A stretch of 64,000 bases of DNA from JBJXHN01 sp046233135 (GTDB lineage Bacteria > Pseudomonadota > Alphaproteobacteria > Rhodospirillales > Rhodospirillaceae): the NCBI GenBank assembly GCA_046233135.1, contig JBJXHN010000001.1, forward strand, positions 434,001-498,000. Reading direction: 5' to 3'. Positions 41,987-50,081 of the stretch are shown in pieces. Both the position numbers and the translations under genes were made by a program. The notes under the pieces are model-generated. The model searched no databases. It saw only the letters and a program-made list of their open reading frames with translations, and was not told the DNA's origin. The stretch's first letter is position 1; each line of letters opens with the position of its first letter.

Positions 41987-43276
41987 ATGACCCAGACGTT
42001 TCACCAAGGCTTTTTCACCACCGCGCTCGCCGAGGCCGATCCGGCCCTTTACGAGGCCCTGACGGGCGAACTGCAGCGCCAGCAGGATCAGATCGAGCTG
42101 ATCGCGTCGGAAAACATCGTCAGCAAGGCGGTGCTGGAAGCGCAGGGATCCGTGCTGACCAACAAGTACGCCGAAGGCTATCCGGGCAAGCGGTACTATG
42201 GTGGCTGCGAGCAGGTGGACATTGCCGAGGAACTGGCCCTGGCCCGGGTCAAGGAGCTGTTCGGCTGTGACTACGCCAACGTCCAGCCTCATTCCGGCGC
42301 ACAGGCCAACGGTTCGGTGATGCTGGCCCTGGTCAAGCCGGGCGAGACGATCCTGGGCATGTCCCTGGCCGCTGGTGGCCACCTGACCCACGGGGCCCCG
42401 CCGGCCCTGTCCGGCAAGTGGTTCAATGCCGTTCAGTACGGCGTGCGCCGGCAGGACGCCCAGATCGACTTCGATGAAGTGGAAAGCCTGGCGCTGGAAC
42501 ATAAGCCCAAGATGATCATCGCCGGCGGTTCTGCCTATCCGCGCATCATCGACTTCGCCAAGTTCCGCGAGATCGCCGACAAGGTCGGTGCTTATCTGAT
42601 GGTGGACATGGCCCACTTCGCCGGCCTGGTGGCCGCCGGGGTGCATCCCAGCCCGCTGCCCTATGCCGATGTGGTGACCAGCACCACCCACAAGACCCTG
42701 CGCGGTCCGCGCGGCGGCCTGATCCTGACCAACAACCCGGATCTGGGCAAGAAGTTCAACTCCGCCGTCTTCCCCGGTCTGCAGGGTGGCCCGCTGATGC
42801 ACGTCATCGCCGCCAAGGCCGTGGCCTTCGGCGAGGCGCTGAAGCCCGAGTTCAAGGCCTATGCCCAGGCCGTGGTGGATAACGCCAAGGTGCTGGCCGA
42901 TACCCTGGGAGCCGGTGGCCTGGACATCGTTGCCGGCGGCACCGACACCCACCTGATGCTGGTGGATCTGCGCCCCAAGGGCCTGACCGGCAATATCGTC
43001 GAGCGCAGTCTGGAAAACGCCGGCATCACCTGCAACAAGAACGGCATTCCGTTCGACCCGGAAAAGCCGGCGGTGACGTCGGGGATCCGCGTCGGCACCC
43101 CGGCGGCCACCACCCGCGGCTTCGGAACCGAAGAGTTCAAGGACGTCGGCCGGATGATCGTCGAGGTTCTGGACGGTCTGGCGGCCAACCGGGAGGACAA
43201 CAGCGCCGTGGAATCCGAGGTTCGCGCCAAGGTCAGCGCCCTTTGCGGTCGCTTTCCCATATATGGTGGGCTATAA
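41987..43276 (+). CDS. glyA: serine hydroxymethyltransferase
   Basis: The 429-residue fold-type I PLP enzyme has IELIASENIVSKAVLEAQGS, YAEGYPGKRYYGGCE, and the Schiff-base lysine in VTSTTHKTLRGPRGGLIL. It converts serine and tetrahydrofolate to glycine and methylene-tetrahydrofolate. It is followed by nrdR and the riboflavin genes, the standard alphaproteobacterial order. Confidence 0.98.
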   Translation: MTQTFHQGFFTTALAEADPALYEALTGELQRQQDQIELIASENIVSKAVLEAQGSVLTNKYAEGYPGKRYYGGCEQVDIAEELALARVKELFGCDYANVQPHSGAQANGSVMLALVKPGETILGMSLAAGGHLTHGAPPALSGKWFNAVQYGVRRQDAQIDFDEVESLALEHKPKMIIAGGSAYPRIIDFAKFREIADKVGAYLMVDMAHFAGLVAAGVHPSPLPYADVVTSTTHKTLRGPRGGLILTNNPDLGKKFNSAVFPGLQGGPLMHVIAAKAVAFGEALKPEFKAYAQAVVDNAKVLADTLGAGGLDIVAGGTDTHLMLVDLRPKGLTGNIVERSLENAGITCNKNGIPFDPEKPAVTSGIRVGTPAATTRGFGTEEFKDVGRMIVEVLDGLAANREDNSAVESEVRAKVSALCGRFPIYGGL

Positions 43277-43316
43277 CTATCCCTCAGCTTGATGTTGAGG
43301 GGATGGAGACCCGCAT

Positions 43317-43775
43317 ATGCGCTGCCCGTTCTGCGGCAATAATGATACGCAGGTGAAGGATTCGCGCCCGACGGAGGACAACAGTGCCATCCGTCGGCGC
43401 CGTCTCTGCCCCGCCTGTGGTGCCCGTTTCACGACGTTCGAGCGGGTTCAGCTCCGCGATCTGGTGGTGGTCAAGAAGACCGGTCACCGTGCACCGTTCG
43501 ATCGGGAGAAACTCTCCCGGTCGATCCGCATCGCCTGCCGGAAGCGCCCGGTGGACGAAGACCGGATAGAGCGCATTGTCAGCGGCATCCAGCGCCGCCT
43601 GGAAAGCTCCGGCGAGTCGGAAATCCACTCGAAAGTGATCGGCGAGATGGTCATGGATTCCCTGGCCAATCTTGATCCCGTGGCCTATGTCCGCTTTGCC
43701 TCGGTTTACAGAAATTTCCGTGAAGCCAAAGACTTCGAGGACTTTGTTGAGACCTTGGGTGGTCTGACGGAGTGA
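43317..43775 (+). CDS. nrdR: transcriptional repressor NrdR
   Basis: The 152-residue protein has an N-terminal zinc ribbon (MRCPFCGNNDTQVKDSRPTE ... LCPACGARFTTFERV) and an ATP-cone (VVKKTGHRAPFDREKLSRSI). NrdR senses ATP/dATP and represses ribonucleotide reductase genes at NrdR boxes. Its stop overlaps the ribD GTG start (GTGA). Confidence 0.97.
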   Translation: MRCPFCGNNDTQVKDSRPTEDNSAIRRRRLCPACGARFTTFERVQLRDLVVVKKTGHRAPFDREKLSRSIRIACRKRPVDEDRIERIVSGIQRRLESSGESEIHSKVIGEMVMDSLANLDPVAYVRFASVYRNFREAKDFEDFVETLGGLTE

Positions 43776-44968
43776 CCGGTTTCGACGGCAGCGTCGGGGA
43801 TCGGGGCCAGGATCGGGAACGCGACGTGGCCTGGATGGCCGGTGCCCTGTCTCTGGCCCGCCGCGGTCTCGGCCAGGTCTGGCCGAACCCGGCGGTGGGC
43901 TGCCTGCTGGTGCGGGACGGCCGGGTGGTCGGGCGCGGCTGGACCCAGCCGGGCGGCCGGCCCCATGCGGAAACCGAAGCCCTCGCCCGGGCCGGGGCGC
44001 TGGCCCGGGGCGCGACCGCCTATGTCACCCTGGAACCCTGTAGCCATACCGGCAAGACCCCGCCCTGCGCCGACGCCCTGATCGATGCCGGGGTGGCGCG
44101 GGTGGTGGCGGCCATGGGCGATCCGGACCTCCGGGTCTCCGGCCGGGGGTTCGCGCGGCTGCGCGATGCCGGGATTGCCGTATCCGTGGGCCTGCTGGAG
44201 CAGGACGCGCGGGAGGTCAACCGGGGCTTCCTGCTGCACCGCCGCTTCGGCCGGCCGATGGTCACGCTGAAAAGCGCGGCCAGCCTGGACGGCCGCATTG
44301 CCACCCGGACCGGCCACAGCCAGTGGATCACCGGCGCGCCGGCCCGCGCCCTGGGCCACATGGCGCGGGTGGATCACGATGCCATAGCCGTGGGGATCGG
44401 CACCGCCCTGGCCGACGACCCGCTGCTGACCTGCCGCCTGCCGGGGCTGGAGGATCGCTCTCCGGTGCGGGTGGTTTTCGACAGCACGCTGCGCCTGCCG
44501 GTGGATGGCGCCCTGGCCGGCAGCGCGCGAGAGGTGCCCCTGTGGGTGATCTGCGCTCCCGAAGCCGACCCGCTGCGCAAGGCGGCGCTGGAAGCGGCCG
44601 GGGCCGTGGTGCTGCCTGTGGCCCTGTCGAAAGCGGGCGGACCGCCGGACATAAAGGCCGCCCTGCTCGCGCTCGGCCAGCGGGGACTCACCCGGCTGCT
44701 GGTGGAAGGCGGCGGGCGGCTGGCGGCGAGTTTTCTTGACGCCGGACAGGTGGACCGGCTGCTGTGGTTTCAGGCGCCGATGGTGATCGGCGGCGACGGA
44801 ATGGCGGCCGTGGGGTCTTTCGGGGTTGACCAATTGCCCCGGGCCGCGCATTTCTCGTGCCACGGCTTGCGACGTGTCGGCGCCGATCTGGCCGCCGAAT
44901 ACGCCGTGCAGCCCGATCCGTTGCTCTCCCCCCATTGGGTCCCCGACCCGGCGGCGCCGGCAGGCTGA
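43772..44968 (+). CDS. ribD: bifunctional riboflavin deaminase/reductase
   Basis: The 398-residue protein has an N-terminal zinc deaminase (PNPAVGCLLV, HAETEAL, EPCSHTGKTPPCADALI) and a C-terminal dihydrofolate-reductase-like reductase (VTLKSAASLDGRIATRTGHS, RLLVEGGGRLAASFL). It carries out the second and third steps after GTP cyclohydrolase II. A GTG start overlaps nrdR. The C-terminus is slightly extended with low-complexity sequence. Confidence 0.96.
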   Translation: MTGFDGSVGDRGQDRERDVAWMAGALSLARRGLGQVWPNPAVGCLLVRDGRVVGRGWTQPGGRPHAETEALARAGALARGATAYVTLEPCSHTGKTPPCADALIDAGVARVVAAMGDPDLRVSGRGFARLRDAGIAVSVGLLEQDAREVNRGFLLHRRFGRPMVTLKSAASLDGRIATRTGHSQWITGAPARALGHMARVDHDAIAVGIGTALADDPLLTCRLPGLEDRSPVRVVFDSTLRLPVDGALAGSAREVPLWVICAPEADPLRKAALEAAGAVVLPVALSKAGGPPDIKAALLALGQRGLTRLLVEGGGRLAASFLDAGQVDRLLWFQAPMVIGGDGMAAVGSFGVDQLPRAAHFSCHGLRRVGADLAAEYAVQPDPLLSPHWVPDPAAPAG

Positions 44969-45061
44969 ACCGGGCGCGCCCCTCGCGCCCTTGCCGGCAC
45001 CGCCCCACGACAGCATTTCAAGCACGCCCAACCAAGAAGACTGCGAGGAGACCGAACGGCC

Positions 45062-45652
45062 ATGTTCACGGGAATCGTCAACGACCTGGGCACTGTCCGC
45101 CGCATCGAGCGGACGGGAGACACCCGCTTTGAATTCGCCACCGCCTATGACATGGGGACGGTGGATATCGGCGCCTCTATCGCCTGCAACGGCGTCTGCC
45201 TGACGGTGATCGACAAGGGACCGGACTGGTTCGCCGTCCAGGCCTCTGCCGAGACCCTGTCCAAGACCACCCTGGGATGCTGGAGCGAGGGCAGCAAGGT
45301 CAATTTCGAGCGGGCCCTCTCCCTGGGGGACGAACTGGGCGGCCATATCGTCTCCGGCCATGTGGACGGGGTCGCCGAGGTGGTGTCGATCACGCCGGAA
45401 GGGGAAAGCCTGCGCTTCGTCTTCCGCGCGCCGGAGGACCTGAAGAAGTACGTCGCGCCGAAAGGGTCGGTGGCCCTGGACGGCGTTTCGCTGACCGTCA
45501 ACGAGGTCAAGGGGGCCGAATTCGGCATCAACATCATCCCCCATACGTCGTCGGTCACCACGTTTGGCACTTATGAACCGGGCAGCCGCGTGAACATGGA
45601 AATCGACATGTTGGCGCGCTATGTTGCCCGCCTGATGAACCCGGACGATTGA
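45062..45652 (+). CDS. ribE: riboflavin synthase alpha subunit
   Basis: The 196-residue protein has two lumazine-binding barrels, with MFTGIVNDLGTV at the start, SIACNGVCLTV and VALDGVSLTVNEV as the paired barrel motifs, and GGHIVSGHVDGVAEV between them. It dismutates two molecules of 6,7-dimethyl-8-ribityllumazine into riboflavin. I see no FMN riboswitch in the 93 bases upstream. Confidence 0.97.
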   Translation: MFTGIVNDLGTVRRIERTGDTRFEFATAYDMGTVDIGASIACNGVCLTVIDKGPDWFAVQASAETLSKTTLGCWSEGSKVNFERALSLGDELGGHIVSGHVDGVAEVVSITPEGESLRFVFRAPEDLKKYVAPKGSVALDGVSLTVNEVKGAEFGINIIPHTSSVTTFGTYEPGSRVNMEIDMLARYVARLMNPDD

Positions 45653-45659
45653 TTCTGTC

Positions 45660-46766
45660 ATGCCCTACCGCGAGTATCTGGCGACGCCGGAAGAAATTAT
45701 CGAGGACGCCCGCGAGGGTCGCATGTTCATCCTGGTCGATGACGAAGACCGGGAGAACGAAGGCGATCTGGTGATCCCTGCCCAGATGGCCACGCCCGAA
45801 GCGATCAACTTCATGGCCAAGCACGGCCGGGGGCTGATCTGCCTGGCGATGACCCAGCAGCGCTGCGAGGCCCTGGGCCTGCCGCTGATGCCCCAGCAGA
45901 ACTCCTCGCGCCACGGTACGGCCTTCACGGTCAGCATCGAGGCGCGGGAAGGAATCACCACCGGCATTTCGGCGGCCGACCGGGCCCGCACGGTGCAGGT
46001 GGCCATCGATCCCACCCGGGGACGCGGCGATCTGGCCACGCCCGGCCATGTGTTCCCGCTGATGGCGCAGGACGGCGGCGTGCTGGTGCGCGCCGGCCAC
46101 ACGGAGGCCTCGGTGGACGTGGCCCGGCTGGCCGGCCTGTCGCCGGCCGGGGTGATCTGCGAGATCATGAACGACGACGGCACCATGGCCCGCATGCCCG
46201 ACCTGGTGCGCTTCGCCCAGGAACACGGCCTGAAGGTGGGCACCATCGCCGACCTGATCGCCTGGCGCCGCACCAAGGAACGGCTGGTCCGCCGCGAGAT
46301 GGAGACCGATTTCCACTCGGTCCACGGCGGCGACTGGCGGATGAGCCTGTATGTCTCGACAGTGACCTATGGCGAGCACATCGCCCTGGTGAAGGGCGAC
46401 CTGAGCGCCCCCGGCCCGGTGCCGGTGCGCATGCACGCCCTGAACGTGCTGGATGACGTGCTGGGCGATGCCGACAGCGGCCGCAGCGACCACCTGGCCA
46501 AGGCCATGAACCGCATCGCCAGGGAAGGCCGGGGCGTGGTGGTGCTGATCCGCGAACCGCGCCCCACTGCGCTGTCGGAGAAGGTGGAAGCCCGGGTGCA
46601 GGATGGCCCCGGCGCCCACGACCGGCTGGTGGATTACGGCGTCGGAGCACAAATTCTGTTGGATTTGGGCATTCGCGACATGATTCTCTTGTCCAACACG
46701 CCCAAGCATATTATCGCCTTGGATGGATACGGGTTGAAGGTGGTGGACCAGTGGTCGATCACCTGA
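45660..46766 (+). CDS. ribB: DHBP synthase with degenerate GTP cyclohydrolase II domain (RibBX type)
   Basis: The 368-residue protein has an intact 3,4-dihydroxy-2-butanone-4-phosphate synthase half (LVDDEDRENEGDLVIPAQ, HGTAFTVSIEAREGITTG, AGHTEASVDVARLAGL). The C-terminal half has the RibA fold but lacks the three zinc cysteines: the usual SECLTGDVFGSxRCDCG region reads HALNVLDDVLGDADSGRSD. This half is therefore unlikely to hydrolyse GTP; a separate RibA should exist elsewhere. Such RibBA-like proteins with a dead RibA half are known in alphaproteobacteria. It lies between ribE and ribH, and its start is 8 bases after ribE. Confidence 0.93.
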   Translation: MPYREYLATPEEIIEDAREGRMFILVDDEDRENEGDLVIPAQMATPEAINFMAKHGRGLICLAMTQQRCEALGLPLMPQQNSSRHGTAFTVSIEAREGITTGISAADRARTVQVAIDPTRGRGDLATPGHVFPLMAQDGGVLVRAGHTEASVDVARLAGLSPAGVICEIMNDDGTMARMPDLVRFAQEHGLKVGTIADLIAWRRTKERLVRREMETDFHSVHGGDWRMSLYVSTVTYGEHIALVKGDLSAPGPVPVRMHALNVLDDVLGDADSGRSDHLAKAMNRIAREGRGVVVLIREPRPTALSEKVEARVQDGPGAHDRLVDYGVGAQILLDLGIRDMILLSNTPKHIIALDGYGLKVVDQWSIT

Positions 46767-46807
46767 CCAGACGGTGGACTGTCCAGCAAAGGGAGCAGTG
46801 ATCGACC

Positions 46808-47263
46808 ATGGCCGGTGGCCCACGGATCCTGATCGTCGAGGCCCGGGTCTACGACGACATCACCGACAGCCTTGTGCGCGGGGCGGTCCAGACCCTGACC
46901 GCCGAAGGTGCGGGGTTCAAGCGCGTCTTAGTGCCCGGATTATTGGAAACCCTGCCGGTCATCCGTTATGCCATCCGCGCCATGGAGCTGCGGGCGACGG
47001 ATAACCGTTTTGCCGGCTATGTGGTGCTGGGGTGTGCCATCAACGGGGACCTGGACGGGTCGGAAAACCTCTACCGGGTGTGCCTGCAGGGGATGAAGGA
47101 CCTTGCCCTGCAGTACTCGCTGGCCATCGGAAATGGCCTGATCCACTGCACCACCCAGTCCCAGGCGATGGACTTCGCCGATCCCGACAGCGGCAATGCC
47201 GGCGGCCGGGCGGCGCAGGCGTGTCTGCGCATGATGCAGGTGAAACGCGAACTGGGCCTGTAA
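46808..47263 (+). CDS. ribH: 6,7-dimethyl-8-ribityllumazine synthase
   Basis: The 151-residue protein fits lumazine synthase: ILIVEARVYDDITDSLVRGA, then VPGLLETLPVIRYAI, GYVVLGCAINGDLDGSENLY and NGLIHCTTQSQAMDFAD. The active-site His usually found after the VxxGxVIxGxTxH segment is not obvious here, since the corresponding stretch reads VLGCAINGDLDGSE; activity should not be taken for granted. It condenses the RibB product with the RibD product. Operon position supports the call. Confidence 0.9.
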   Translation: MAGGPRILIVEARVYDDITDSLVRGAVQTLTAEGAGFKRVLVPGLLETLPVIRYAIRAMELRATDNRFAGYVVLGCAINGDLDGSENLYRVCLQGMKDLALQYSLAIGNGLIHCTTQSQAMDFADPDSGNAGGRAAQACLRMMQVKRELGL

Positions 47264-47395
47264 GGCCCGGGGCATTCGGGTCCGGCCGGCCCTTGCGGGT
47301 CCGGATCTTCTGGCAGGATCGCTCCTCCGGGTCATCGGATCGGGGGAGCGGTTCGTATTTTGGTATAGAGTTCTCGAAACGGAGTAAGGCGAGGC

Positions 47396-47944
47396 ATGGC
47401 CTCCAAGACCCCCCTGACCGAGGCGGACCGCGAGAAGCGTGCCGCCCGGCAACGCCGCACCAGTTCTGCCCGCCTGTCTGCCGTGCAGGCCCTGTATCTG
47501 CTGGATATCAGCGAAGACGCCCGCGTCGAAGTGGTTGTCCGCGACTTCATGGAAGGCCATGTGGGCGGCCTCGCCCTGGTGGACGTGCCCGATCCCGAAG
47601 GCATCTTCGACCCGACCGAGGAGATGGAAGCCCTGGAGGCCCCGGACGGCGAACTGTTCGCCTTCCTGGTGCGGGGCGCCCATGCGGAGCGCGACCGGGT
47701 GGACGGGGTCATCCGGGCCTCGCTGTCCGCCGACTGGCCGTGGGACCGGCTGGAAGCGGTGCTGCGCGCTATCCTGCGCGCCGGCATCTACGAGATCCTG
47801 GAACGCAGCCGCACGCCGGCGAAGGTGGCGATCCGCGAGTACGGCGATATCGCCTGGGCGTTCTATACGGGCGCCGAACCGGGGCTGGTGACGGCGATTC
47901 TGGACCGCACGGCGCGCAGCGCCCGGCCCGAATCCTTTACCTGA
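47396..47944 (+). CDS. nusB: transcription antitermination factor NusB
   Basis: The 182-residue all-helical protein has RLSAVQALYLLDIS at the N-terminus and LRAILRAGIYEILERSRTPA, then VAIREYGDIAWAFYTGAEPG near the end, the usual NusB signature. It binds boxA RNA with NusE in rRNA antitermination. The riboflavin-nusB-thiL link is standard in proteobacteria. A 132-base gap upstream may hold its own promoter (TATAGAG near 47364). Confidence 0.95.
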   Translation: MASKTPLTEADREKRAARQRRTSSARLSAVQALYLLDISEDARVEVVVRDFMEGHVGGLALVDVPDPEGIFDPTEEMEALEAPDGELFAFLVRGAHAERDRVDGVIRASLSADWPWDRLEAVLRAILRAGIYEILERSRTPAKVAIREYGDIAWAFYTGAEPGLVTAILDRTARSARPESFT

Positions 47945-48007
47945 CCCCGCCCGTCCACCCGTCCACCTGTCACCACCGCGAAGCCACGCGAAGAGAGGGG
48001 AGAGCCC

Positions 48008-49015
48008 ATGCCGCGCCAGGGGGAATTCGCCCTGATCCGGGGCCTGTTCGCGCCGCTGGCGGCGAACGCGCCGGAATCCCTCGACCTGTCCGACGACGCC
48101 GCCCTGCTGCCGACAGCCGGCCTGGGCGAGCTGGTGCTGAGTGTTGACGCCGTGGTCTCCGGGGTCCATTTCCTGGCCACGGACCCGCCGGAAACGGTGG
48201 CCCGCAAGGCCTTGCGGGTGAACCTGTCCGACCTGGCGGCCATGGGCGCGACGCCGGTGGGGGTGCTGCTGACCGCCATCCTGTCCGCCCAGGCCGACGA
48301 TGCCTGGATGGACCGCTTCGCCGCCGGCCTGAAAGAGGACCTGGCGGCCTTTGGTCTGATGCTGCTGGGGGGTGATACCGTTTCGACCCCCGGTCCCACC
48401 AGCTTCTCGGTGACCATCCTCGGCCGGGTGGAGCCGGGGCGGGCCCTGAAGCGCGGGGCGGCGCAGGTGGGGGACCGGGTCTGGGTGTCCGGCACCCTGG
48501 GCGACGGCGCCCTGGGCCTGCTGGTGCGCCAGGGCGAATTGCTGGGCCTGGAACCCCAATGGAGCGAGCCGCTGGCCGGCCGCTATCAGGTGCCGCAGCC
48601 ACGCGTGGCCCTGGGGCAGGCGCTGGGGGCGAGCGGGCTTGTGCATGCCTGTATGGACATCTCCGACGGCCTGTGCGGGGACGCGGCCCATATCTGCGCC
48701 GCCTCGCACGTGGGCATGGAGATCGAGGCGCAGGCCCTGCCGCTGTCGGATGCGGCGGCGACGGTGATCGCCGATGACCCGGACCGGTTCGCGCTGGTGC
48801 TGGGGGGCGGCGACGACTACGAGTTGCTGTTCACCGCCCCGGCCACCGAGGCCGCCGATAGCGCCATCCGCGCCGCGGCCGAGGCCGTCGGCGTGCCGGT
48901 CACCGCCGTGGGCCGGGTGGTCGCGCCCTGGGATGGCGAGGTCGCGGTGGTGCGGGTGCTGGACGGCGCGGGCGGCGAGATGGCCGTTGAACGACGGGGG
49001 TACAGCCACGCATGA
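48008..49015 (+). CDS. thiL: thiamine-monophosphate kinase
   Basis: The 335-residue PurM-like ATPase has SDDAALL and LSVDAVVSGVHFL at the N-terminus, VNLSDLAAMGATPVGVLL, LLGGDTVSTPGPTSFSVTIL, and MDISDGLCGDAAHIC. It phosphorylates thiamine monophosphate to the pyrophosphate cofactor used by PdhA and PdhB. It overlaps the next gene by ATGA. Confidence 0.96.
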   Translation: MPRQGEFALIRGLFAPLAANAPESLDLSDDAALLPTAGLGELVLSVDAVVSGVHFLATDPPETVARKALRVNLSDLAAMGATPVGVLLTAILSAQADDAWMDRFAAGLKEDLAAFGLMLLGGDTVSTPGPTSFSVTILGRVEPGRALKRGAAQVGDRVWVSGTLGDGALGLLVRQGELLGLEPQWSEPLAGRYQVPQPRVALGQALGASGLVHACMDISDGLCGDAAHICAASHVGMEIEAQALPLSDAAATVIADDPDRFALVLGGGDDYELLFTAPATEAADSAIRAAAEAVGVPVTAVGRVVAPWDGEVAVVRVLDGAGGEMAVERRGYSHA

Positions 49016-49512
49016 AAGGCATGATCAAGAAAGTTATCCGCTTTGGCGTGATCATTCTGGCCGTGGTGCTGGTCGGCGGCGGCAGTGTGGGCGGCGCCAT
49101 CTATTTCGGGTTCCTGCCGGATTTCATCGGTTTGAAGGCCATGCTGGACGGCAAGCCGGACGACACCCCCCGGGAAGCCACGGTGGTGGACCGCTTGGGA
49201 CCGCCCCCCTATCTGCTGTCCATGAAGCCGTTCGAGATCCCCATCATCCGGGACGGCCGTCTGCAACGCCGCGTCAACCTGCGCTTCCGCCTCCAGGTCG
49301 ATCCGGAACGGGCCCTGGAGATGAACACCGCCGGCCACAAGCTGCACGGCGAGATGTTCCGTGAACTGATGATCCTGGTGCCCCAGCAGCTGCAGAAAAA
49401 CGACACCCTCGACCTGCCGGCGATCGCCGACAGGATGCTTGTGCTGGCCCATCGAACCATCGACCCGACCCTGGTCAAGGATGTCCTCGTCCAGGGCTAT
49501 TTCGAACGCTGA
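49012..49512 (+). CDS. FliL-like single-pass membrane protein
   Basis: The 166-residue protein has one N-terminal membrane helix (about residues 8-32, ILAVVLVGGGSVGGAIYFG) and a periplasmic domain with YLLSMKPFEIPIIRDGRLQ and VNLRFRLQVDPERA, as in FliL-family proteins. These usually sit around the flagellar motor, but this copy is attached to thiL by ATGA overlap rather than to flagellar genes, so it may be a general membrane paralog. Confidence 0.75.
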   Translation: MKGMIKKVIRFGVIILAVVLVGGGSVGGAIYFGFLPDFIGLKAMLDGKPDDTPREATVVDRLGPPPYLLSMKPFEIPIIRDGRLQRRVNLRFRLQVDPERALEMNTAGHKLHGEMFRELMILVPQQLQKNDTLDLPAIADRMLVLAHRTIDPTLVKDVLVQGYFER

Positions 49513-49533
49513 GGCAAGGGGTATCCCCCGACG

Positions 49534-49926
49534 CTATGTCCGGGGATCAAGGCGCACCAGCCGGCTGTCGGCCACGGCGGCCTGACGATGGGGCAGGGCC
49601 TGGCGATAGGCGGGGTCGTCCATCAGGCGCAGGAAGGCGTCGACATCGGGATATTCGGCGATGAAGCACAGATCCCAGCGTTCGTCAGCCGGCCCGACCA
49701 TCATCATCTCGAAATCCCCGCGCCAGACCACCCGGCCGCCGACCTTGCCCAGCAACGGGCCGGTCAGGCGCATGTAATCCCGATAGGCCTCGGCGCCGCT
49801 GACCGTGCGGCCGTCGGAATAGCGGGCGGTTTCCTTCAGGCGGATCAGATTGAGCATGTGAACGGGGCCGTCGCGACGGGCGTCCTTGAAGGCCTGAAGG
49901 CTGTCCTTGCTGAAACCGGTGTGCAT
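49534..49926 (-). CDS. DUF1330 family protein
   Basis: The 130-residue protein matches the ferredoxin-like DUF1330 layout: GPVHMLNLIRLKETARYSDG, AYRDYMRLTGPLLGKVGGRV, then WDLCFIAEYPDVDAFLRLMD and a terminal DSRLVRLDPRT. Function unknown. The start at 49926 has GAGGAG upstream. It is divergent from the CHAT gene. Confidence 0.82.
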   Translation of the reverse strand: MHTGFSKDSLQAFKDARRDGPVHMLNLIRLKETARYSDGRTVSGAEAYRDYMRLTGPLLGKVGGRVVWRGDFEMMMVGPADERWDLCFIAEYPDVDAFLRLMDDPAYRQALPHRQAAVADSRLVRLDPRT

Positions 49927-50081
49927 TTCGCTCCTCGAAATTAGAGTTTCTTTTGCGGCGTTCTTTTTCAACTGTTGAGAAGGAAGGTGCCTCTTTGGCG
50001 CGCCGGATACAAGGGAGCGGTGGCAATTTTCCCCTACAGCCCATACCCTTACATCCCAGGGCATAGAGGTGGGGTCGGGAC

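Noticed and set aside
44969..45061. FMN riboswitch before ribE
   Set aside because: The 93-base gap is too short and has none of the conserved RFN boxes.
49975..50081. Upstream extension of the CHAT gene from TTG 49975
   Set aside because: The extension encodes unrelated sequence, starts with TTG without a good ribosome site, and the ATG at 50082 plus a one-base correction gives a better N-terminus.
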